This document shows positions 47,115 to 52,691 of a stretch of 52,691 nucleotides of DNA, one piece after another. The stretch's first letter is position 1. Every line of letters begins with the position of its first letter. A model generated the notes under the pieces. That model was not told where the DNA came from. It searched no databases and saw nothing but the letters and a program-made list of their open reading frames with translations. Origin of the DNA: Phycisphaera sp. TMED9 (GTDB lineage: Bacteria; Planctomycetota; Phycisphaerae; Phycisphaerales; SM1A02); NCBI GenBank assembly GCA_002167845.2, contig NHBO02000016.1:1-52691 (forward strand). Reading direction: 5' to 3'. Made by a program: the position numbers and the translations under genes.

Positions 47115-47444
47115 ATGGCCAGTACCGCCGTCTTCGAGTTCACCGACGCCAACTTTGCAACCGAGGCCATGCAGTCCTCCCAACCGGTCGTCGTCGATTT
47201 CTGGGCCGAGTGGTGCGGACCGTGCCGAGCGCTCGCGCCGGTCATCGATGAACTGGCCGGAGACTTCGAAGGGACGGCGAAGATCGGAAAACTCGATGTC
47301 GACGCCAACAAGGAAGTCGCTCAGCAGTTCGGCATCATGTCCATCCCGACCGTGGTGGTCTTGAAGGACGGACAGCTCGTGAAGAAGTTCGTGGGAATCT
47401 CCAGCAAGGAAGATCTTGCGGCGGCCGTCAACGGCGCCATGTGA
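47115..47444 (+). CDS. trxA: Thioredoxin
   Basis: 109 residues, standard length. The active site is WAEWCGPC (C34, C37), with the buried Asp in VVVDFW, the cis-proline in SIPTVVVLKDG, and a normal C-terminal helix. A general cytosolic disulfide reductant. AAGGAG lies 8 bases before the ATG. TAAAAT at 47029-47034 is a plausible -10 box but no good -35 is seen. Followed by a perfect terminator hairpin. Confidence 0.96.
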   Translation: MASTAVFEFTDANFATEAMQSSQPVVVDFWAEWCGPCRALAPVIDELAGDFEGTAKIGKLDVDANKEVAQQFGIMSIPTVVVLKDGQLVKKFVGISSKEDLAAAVNGAM

Positions 47445-47510
47445 TCTTCGTCGGTCTCGCCGGCCATTGGTTGATTGCGAGCCGTCTTCGTGGATCATCT
47501 CCGCAACTGA

Positions 47511-47547
47511 ACGCCCCGCTCGATTCATGATGAATCGAGCGGGGCGT
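47511..47547 (+). terminator. Perfect 17-bp terminator hairpin after trxA
   Basis: ACGCCCCGCTCGATTCA (47511-47527) pairs without mismatch with 47531-47547 around a TGA loop and is followed by CTTCTTC. It ends the trxA transcript 67 bases past its stop. Confidence 0.88.
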
Positions 47548-47616
47548 CTTCTTCGGAGACTTCGGAGCGGACTGTCGATTCCTCACGAGGAGGATTCGAT
47601 CCGCCACAATGAAACG

Positions 47617-49920
47617 ATGAACCGATCGATACTCCTCTCTCTCTTCGGACTGGTGGCTTTCATGGCGACATCGACTCCACAGGCACACGGTGAGGACGCG
47701 GACGTGATGCCGTCCATCACCACGCTCGATCTGCTCCGGCTTCGGACGATTCGAGAGGTGGATGTCGACCGATCGGGTCGGTTCGCGATCATCGCGATCG
47801 AGTCGTTCGCCGCGTCGAAGCGGTTGGAAGGTCCTCTTCGAGTCGGGGATTACGAGATCCGGCGTCATCTCTTCCACGTGAACCTTCTTGAAGCCGACGA
47901 GGCTCCTCGGCAATTGACGCATGGCGAACGGCTGGATTCGAGTCCGATGATCTCGCCAAACGGCCGCGAGGTGGCGTTCGTTCGAGTCCCCGCCAAGCCT
48001 GATGACGCCGACAAGGAAAAGCCGCGTGGGCAGGTCTGGGTGCTTCCGCTCGACGGTGGAGAAGCCAGACAGGTCACGACGCTCGAACACGGTGCGGCCC
48101 GTCCGAGGTGGTCTCCGAACGGTCGGTCGCTGCTCGTCGATTCGAAGATTCCACTCGATGAGATCATCGCGTCGGATGGCCCTCCGACGTGGAGCCCGAC
48201 GCGTCCGGGAAAGAAAGTCCATGACGAGTCCGCTCGGCTTGAGGCGGAGCGGAACGAGATCGAACCGAATCCGGCCGGAAGTCTCGAGGAGATTCGGTCC
48301 TGGCTTGAAAGTAATGCGCGAGCCAGCGACCCGAGGGTCGTCGATCGAATCGCCTTTCAAGGTGAGCAGGCGCTCGAAGAGCGCACTCGATTGGGACAGG
48401 TCTTCGAGGTGAGTCTGGGGCCGGACGGCACCCCGCCGCGCCGCATCGGTCGCGGTGCGGTCTCAAGGTTCGATGCGATCTACTCCGTCGACGGCAGGCA
48501 GGTCATCATGGCCGCGCGAAGCGGCGAAGTTCATCCGGACGAGATCCTCGATTCCAGACTCGAGCGATTCACGTTGGAGCCGTCAGGGCTTGAGAACGCG
48601 ACGGTGCTCCTGGAAATGCCCGGGTGGGCGTTGTCCGATCCACTCCCCGGGCCCGACGGGAGTCTGGTTGCATTCAGGGGTTCACCGATCGATGAACCGT
48701 TCTATCGCGGTCGTCGGCTCGGGCTCATCCCGGTGACCGGTGGTGAGCCCATCTGGGCCACCGATGGCGCCAATCTGAGCGTCGGGGAGTTCTGCTGGGC
48801 GAACGAAGCGGCCCGAGTGCTCTTCACGGCGCCGGATCGAGGCGCCGTTCCGCTGCTGGCGGCGAGTCCGGCCACTTTGGAGCCGGTGGATCTGATCCGG
48901 GTTCGTGATGGTCTGCCCACGCAGGTTGGTTCCTTTGATGCCGGCGGAGATGCCGTGGTCTGGGCGGAGTCCTCCGCGAGCAACCCTTCGGTCCTGAGGG
49001 CTCGGGTCGCGGGCGAAGATCGAGTCGTGTACGACGCGAATCCATGGATCACCGAGCGAAGGATTTCGAGGCCCACCGAAGGCTGGGTCGATCGCCCGGA
49101 TGGGAAACGCATTCAGTATTGGCAACTCCCTCCGGTCGGTCTCGAAGAAGGTGACCAGGCACCGATGGTGCTGGCGATTCACGGCGGGCCGAGTGCGATG
49201 TGGGGACCGGGCGAGTCTTCAATGTGGTTCGAGTGGCAACTCGCGGCGAGCTGGGGATTCGGCGTCGTCTACTGCAACCCGCGAGGTTCGGGTGGATATG
49301 GCGAGGAGTTTCAGCGTGCCAATCACCAGGACTGGGGTCCGGGCCCGGCCTCGGACTGCCTGAGCGTTCTGGACGAAGCATGTCGTCGAGAATGGGTCGA
49401 TCGTTCGCAGCTCGTGGTGACCGGAGGTTCTTACGGCGGATTCCTCACTGCCTGGATGGTCGCGCATGACGATCGGTTCAAGGCCGCGGTGGCTCAGCGC
49501 GGGGTCTATGACCTCGGGACGTTCTTCGGCGAGGGGAATGCGTTTCGGTTGGTCGAGTGGGCGTTCGGTGGCCAGCCCTTCGACGACCGTTTTCGAGACC
49601 TGATGGATCGGAACAGCCCATTCCAGGACGTGGAAAGAATCAAGACCCCACTGCTGATCCTTCATGGAGAGCAGGACCTCCGAACCGGAGTCAGTCAGTC
49701 GGCCATGATGTATCGGGCGCTCAAGTCGCTTGATCGTCCCGTCGAGTACGTCCTCTATCCGAAGGCGGGGCATGATCTGAGCCGGACCGGCGATCCGATC
49801 CAGCGAATGGACCGGCTCGATCGGATCCTCGAATTCTTCACTCGGTTCGTCTCCACTGGTCGGCCAACGCCCCAAGTCACGATTTCAGATGGTGACGAGG
49901 GAGAGATTCTCGGGCCTTGA
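47617..49920 (+). CDS. Secreted S9-family prolyl oligopeptidase
   Basis: 767 residues from ATG 47617 with a signal peptide (ILLSLFGLVAFMATSTPQAHG). The N-terminal ~480 residues form a TolB-like beta-propeller, and the C-terminal alpha/beta-hydrolase carries the catalytic Ser in GGSYGGF (S605), Asp in GEQDLRTG (D687) and His in AGHDL (H719). The order and spacing are those of dipeptidyl/acylaminoacyl peptidases, which cut short peptides after Pro or Ala. AGGAGG sits 24 bases upstream, further than usual; a three-codon frame (ATGAAACGATGA) overlaps the real ATG. Periplasmic peptide degradation is the likely role. Confidence 0.9.
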   Translation: MNRSILLSLFGLVAFMATSTPQAHGEDADVMPSITTLDLLRLRTIREVDVDRSGRFAIIAIESFAASKRLEGPLRVGDYEIRRHLFHVNLLEADEAPRQLTHGERLDSSPMISPNGREVAFVRVPAKPDDADKEKPRGQVWVLPLDGGEARQVTTLEHGAARPRWSPNGRSLLVDSKIPLDEIIASDGPPTWSPTRPGKKVHDESARLEAERNEIEPNPAGSLEEIRSWLESNARASDPRVVDRIAFQGEQALEERTRLGQVFEVSLGPDGTPPRRIGRGAVSRFDAIYSVDGRQVIMAARSGEVHPDEILDSRLERFTLEPSGLENATVLLEMPGWALSDPLPGPDGSLVAFRGSPIDEPFYRGRRLGLIPVTGGEPIWATDGANLSVGEFCWANEAARVLFTAPDRGAVPLLAASPATLEPVDLIRVRDGLPTQVGSFDAGGDAVVWAESSASNPSVLRARVAGEDRVVYDANPWITERRISRPTEGWVDRPDGKRIQYWQLPPVGLEEGDQAPMVLAIHGGPSAMWGPGESSMWFEWQLAASWGFGVVYCNPRGSGGYGEEFQRANHQDWGPGPASDCLSVLDEACRREWVDRSQLVVTGGSYGGFLTAWMVAHDDRFKAAVAQRGVYDLGTFFGEGNAFRLVEWAFGGQPFDDRFRDLMDRNSPFQDVERIKTPLLILHGEQDLRTGVSQSAMMYRALKSLDRPVEYVLYPKAGHDLSRTGDPIQRMDRLDRILEFFTRFVSTGRPTPQVTISDGDEGEILGP

Positions 49921-49997
49921 GGACCATTCGGCATCTGGGACGGCTCTTCCGTCTTGTCGATCCTTGCCGTTGGCCTTGGGGGGGGGTATTCTCTCCG

Positions 49998-50022
49998 GTC
50001 TTGCGACTCCAACTCGCAAGAC
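49998..50022. terminator. 9-bp hairpin between the S9 peptidase and tRNA-Ala
   Basis: GTCTTGCGA and TCGCAAGAC pair perfectly around a 7-base loop, 77 bases after the peptidase stop and 36 before the tRNA. No T-run follows. A G9 tract lies just upstream at 49978-49986. Confidence 0.45.
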
Positions 50023-50058
50023 GCTCTGGCTCGGTAACTCCGATCAGAGTCATTAAGA

Positions 50059-50131
<73 letters not shown>

Positions 50132-50448
50132 TTGAATTCGACCCGTCTCGGTCATACCGAGGCGGGTCGTTCGATTTAGAACATGGAATCGCCTTGGAGG
50201 GTGAGACACAGTACCTCCGGTATCGCACGAAGCTCTCCATGGCAGACATCGGTGTTACCGGGTGGTTCATGCGTTCCATTCGGGCCGACTGCATATCAAA
50301 GTTCGTTCTTTTTCGATCAACGGAGAGGCATGATGAACTTTCGGAGCCTGAAGTGTTACCCTTTACGATCGCCGGGCCGGATCCGGCGAGACGAGAGAAT
50401 CAAGCGACGATCTGGAACCATGAGTTCCTGGAATTGCGGAGCAGCATC
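50132..50448 (+). other. 317-bp gap between tRNA-Ala and the DUF1476 gene
   Basis: Apart from the tRNA terminator at its left end, no gene is visible. The reading frame that enters the DUF1476 gene is open across this region and even through the tRNA, but has no protein-like pattern and is chance. A 12-base perfect palindrome GCCGGATCCGGC lies at 50376-50387. CTTTTT near 50307-50315 is the only homopolymeric stretch. The promoter for the DUF1476 gene is presumably here. Confidence 0.5.
50139..50169 (+). terminator. 14-bp terminator hairpin after tRNA-Ala
   Basis: CGACCCGTCTCGGT (50139-50152) pairs with ACCGAGGCGGGTCG (50156-50169) with one G-T pair and a CAT loop, then TTCGATTT. It begins 7 bases past the tRNA end. 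Confidence 0.85.
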
Positions 50449-50769
50449 ATGAGTGAGCATGGATTTGATCGACGTGAAGAAGGCTTCGAAGCCAAGTTGC
50501 AGGCCGAGGGCGATCAGAAGTTCCGACTTGAGATGCGGCGGGACAAGCTCTTCGCGGAGTGGGTCGCGGGTCAGTTGGAGCTTTCCGGCGATGAGTGCGA
50601 AGCCTACAAGGCGTCCATCATCAAGGCCGATCTGCAGGAGCCTGGAGATCAGGACGTGATCGCGAAGGTCCATGCCGACCTGGCCACTGCCGGCATCGAG
50701 ATCTCCAAGGAAGACCTGCAGGCCGAACTCGATCTCTGTCACGAGGACGCTGCCGCCGAGGGCGGATGA
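50449..50769 (+). CDS. DUF1476 protein, F1-ATPase zeta inhibitor-like
   Basis: 106 residues. The sequence follows the alphaproteobacterial DUF1476/zeta family almost from end to end: FDRREEGFEAKLQAEGDQKFRLEMRRDKLFAEWVAGQ, then LSGDECEAYKASIIKADLQEPGDQDVIAKVHADL, then an acidic last helix. In Paracoccus the zeta subunit uses its N-terminus to block reverse rotation of F1Fo-ATPase. GGAG stands ~8 bases before the ATG. In a planctomycete-like genome this is unexpected and may reflect transfer. Whether it inhibits ATPase here is not proved by sequence. Confidence 0.85.
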   Translation: MSEHGFDRREEGFEAKLQAEGDQKFRLEMRRDKLFAEWVAGQLELSGDECEAYKASIIKADLQEPGDQDVIAKVHADLATAGIEISKEDLQAELDLCHEDAAAEGG

Positions 50770-50900
50770 GCCAGTCGACCTGAGAATCCGAGCGTTTGGA
50801 AGAACTTGGTCCAAGGATGCTGGCCGATGCCATCATGCCATCATGGCCTCGTCGAAGAGTGGTTCCTGGTCTTCCCTGCCAATGCCCGGGTGATACTTGG

Positions 50901-51974
50901 TCAGGGGCAGGATTCGCCCAGCAGTCCACGATCCAAGATCCTATCCGTGAGTTCGCTTGCGACGAGCCGACACCCCAGAGGTGTCCAGTGTCCATGTGAC
51001 TCTTCCCAATAGAGCATCTCTCCGTTCTTCTCTTCGAAGGCAGCGATCGGGCTTACGACCGGGTATTCGCCTGACCAATCGGGGAACGTCTCTTTGAATT
51101 CCGCGCGACTTCGTCGGACGGGGATCGAGAGAATCAGAAACTCCGCATCCCCGACGCGAGCAACCTCCATCATGCGTGAAAGGATCGCAAGACTAAGCGC
51201 TTCTTGAGCGGTCGGGCCCTCGGGGTCGATGGCGATGGGCGGCTCGTTGGAGGTTTTGTTGTCGCGAGACCTGAACATGGCAAGAACCTGCTTGGCCTTG
51301 CTGCCAGCCATGTCGCGAATGAGGTTGTAGAGGTGGCTTTCTCCTGCCATCCATCGATACAGACTGAAGGAGAAGAGGAACTCCCGAACCTTCACCGCTG
51401 GAAGGTAGGAGTCATTGGAGCGTTGGAGTTCACCTTCTTCAAGCACGAAGAGATTGGCGCGAGTGTCGTCGATCGGATCGTTGGACGTGAAGTACTGAAT
51501 GATCAGATCTGGTTCATACTGCATCGCGGCTTCTTCAAGAACGATGAGTTCTTCGGCGGGACCGAAACCAGAAACCGAGAAATTGAGAATCTCGACATCG
51601 CATTCGAGTTCGGTTTCCAGATTCTCTTCGAGAATCTGAAGCGATGTGTCTTCCATGTTCACGCCGTATCCCATTGAGAACGAGTCGCCGAGGACGGCGA
51701 TTCTTCGGGTGCCTGGAGGCTTTGGGATCGCGAATTCCTGATCTGCACGCATTCCTTGGGAATTTGTTCTGATCTCCACCGTGTATTCGGGAGTCTGGTG
51801 CCGGTACGTCTGGTTCGGCATGTTCGCTCGGACGCCGTGCGGTCCCGCTTCGATGTAGCGAGGCAGCATGGGAACCGGGGCGAGAAAGCGAAGAAAAAGT
51901 TCGCCGCCGACGGGAATCCACGCTGCTCCAATGAGCACTCGCATCCACCACTTCGGTTGTTTCAAGAAATTCAT
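50901..51974 (-). CDS. SGNH/GDSL hydrolase-like protein, probably polysaccharide O-acyl transfer partner
   Basis: 357 residues from ATG 51974. A membrane segment near residues 12-32 (VLIGAAWIPVGGELFLRFLA) anchors an exported domain. SGNH blocks: VLGDSFSMGYG (S98), SVSGFGPAEE, FTSNDP, and a C-terminal ESHGHWTPLGCRLVA with the catalytic His. Its gene follows the MBOAT gene by 8 bp. MBOAT plus SGNH pairs move acyl groups onto extracellular polysaccharides (AlgI with AlgJ/AlgX-type partners). The exact acceptor is unknown. It converges with the DUF1476 gene. Confidence 0.75.
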   Translation of the reverse strand: MNFLKQPKWWMRVLIGAAWIPVGGELFLRFLAPVPMLPRYIEAGPHGVRANMPNQTYRHQTPEYTVEIRTNSQGMRADQEFAIPKPPGTRRIAVLGDSFSMGYGVNMEDTSLQILEENLETELECDVEILNFSVSGFGPAEELIVLEEAAMQYEPDLIIQYFTSNDPIDDTRANLFVLEEGELQRSNDSYLPAVKVREFLFSFSLYRWMAGESHLYNLIRDMAGSKAKQVLAMFRSRDNKTSNEPPIAIDPEGPTAQEALSLAILSRMMEVARVGDAEFLILSIPVRRSRAEFKETFPDWSGEYPVVSPIAAFEEKNGEMLYWEESHGHWTPLGCRLVASELTDRILDRGLLGESCP

Positions 51975-51982
51975 TGGCGATC

Positions 51983-52691
51983 CTAGAATGCAAAGTAGAG
52001 GAACTCTTGTCCTCCTCGAGCGGACATCGCCAGAAGCGACATGCACACGAATATCCAGATATTGAGTCGAACGAACCATGGCCAACGCTGGAGTGGATCC
52101 TGAGTTCGCGTGATTCCTTGGGCGATCTGGAAGAGAACCAGGAACCAGCCGAATTTGATGACGCCGGCGAGGTCAACCCAGGTGGTTGCCGAAGCAACGG
52201 GATGGAAGAAGATGCCTTCGAGGAATGCGACGATCGTTTCCACGTTTTGTGCACGGAACAAGAGCCACCCGATGCAGGTCAGGTGGAACATGAGAATTCC
52301 AAGGAAGAAGATGGTCACTTTCGAGTACTTTCCATCCTCGGTGCGAATGCCAAGCGCACGGTAGATGGATAGAAGGAGGCCGTGATACGCCCCCCAGATC
52401 ACGAAGTTCCAGGCAGCTCCATGCCACAGGCCTCCGAGAAGCATGGTGACCGTGAGATTTCGATACGTCTTCCACGAGCCCCCGCGGTTGCCGCCGAGCG
52501 GGATGTACAGATAGTCTCGCAACCAGGAAGAGAGACTGATGTGCCATCGGTTCCAGAAGTCCGATGGGCTGGTGGCGAAGTACGGAAGATTGAAGTTCCG
52601 CATGAGATCGAAACCCAGGAGTTTCGAAATTCCTCGGGCGATGTCGGTGTACCCGGAAAAGTCGCCGTAGATCTGGAATGCAAAGGCGTAC
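51983..52691 (-). CDS. MBOAT-family O-acyltransferase (5' end cut by window)
   Basis: The frame runs off the right edge, so the beginning of the gene is missing; the first in-frame ATG inside (52603) is not the true start. Reading in from the edge gives AFQIYGDFSGYTDIARG, then DFWNRWHISLSSWLRDYLYIPLGG (the latter part recognisable from DFWNRWHIS and YIPLGG) and LWHGAAWNFVIWG, containing the catalytic His. These are hallmarks of AlgI/DltB-like enzymes. Several more membrane helices follow to a short C-terminus. It would move an acyl group across the inner membrane to the SGNH partner encoded 8 bp downstream. Confidence 0.9.
   Translation of the reverse strand, partial: YAFAFQIYGDFSGYTDIARGISKLLGFDLMRNFNLPYFATSPSDFWNRWHISLSSWLRDYLYIPLGGNRGGSWKTYRNLTVTMLLGGLWHGAAWNFVIWGAYHGLLLSIYRALGIRTEDGKYSKVTIFFLGILMFHLTCIGWLLFRAQNVETIVAFLEGIFFHPVASATTWVDLAGVIKFGWFLVLFQIAQGITRTQDPLQRWPWFVRLNIWIFVCMSLLAMSARGGQEFLYFAF

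Overview
The window is about 52.7 kb of uniformly GC-rich, densely coded bacterial chromosome. The gene content suggests a Gram-negative member of the Planctomycetota, possibly a marine Phycisphaerae-like lineage. The reasons are two outer-membrane beta-barrel proteins, a secreted protein with a VPAPG-type PEP-CTERM tail, an NHLP-type RiPP precursor, a large NRPS, and long secreted proteins of no recognised family. This placement is inference; the window has no rRNA or other phylogenetic marker beyond one tRNA-Ala.

Layout. 1-1.6 kb: a RiPP-like precursor peptide at the edge, then a coupled MOSC/MobA pair on the minus strand. 1.6-11 kb: a kynurenine (tryptophan catabolism) island. The plus strand carries an atypical SDR, 2-aminomuconate semialdehyde dehydrogenase and 2-aminomuconate deaminase. 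The minus strand carries a HATPase-like/GNAT fusion, ACMS decarboxylase, kynureninase, kynurenine 3-monooxygenase, kynurenine formamidase and a small membrane protein. 11-25 kb: a DUF5916-type barrel protein, a second barrel, and two NRPS proteins (PCP-A, then PCP-C-A-PCP-C-A-PCP-TE). 25-25.6 kb: 3-hydroxyanthranilate 3,4-dioxygenase, the missing central step of the kynurenine route, stranded beyond the NRPS.

25.7-34.4 kb: a PH-like membrane protein and an acidic-tailed protein, followed by a tight six-gene operon. It encodes an ASKHA ATPase resembling the glutamate mutase repair protein MutL/GlmL, a KOW/barrel-sandwich protein, and four membrane proteins. It has no mutase and is the best candidate for an undescribed system. 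34.5-50 kb: mostly housekeeping genes (pdxA, L,D-transpeptidase, 5-formyl-THF cyclo-ligase, rarA, glmS, glutathione peroxidase, folP, thioredoxin, S9 peptidase) with some secreted or membrane unknowns. 50-52.7 kb: tRNA-Ala(GGC), a DUF1476 (F1-ATPase zeta inhibitor-like) gene, and an SGNH/MBOAT pair probably involved in polysaccharide O-acylation that runs off the right edge.

Working together: the kynurenine genes would take N-formylkynurenine through kynurenine, 3-hydroxykynurenine, 3-hydroxyanthranilate, ACMS, 2-aminomuconate semialdehyde and 2-aminomuconate to the oxalocrotonate level. Only tryptophan 2,3-dioxygenase is not visible. The NRPS sits physically inside this set, which raises but does not prove the idea that it uses a kynurenine-type building block.
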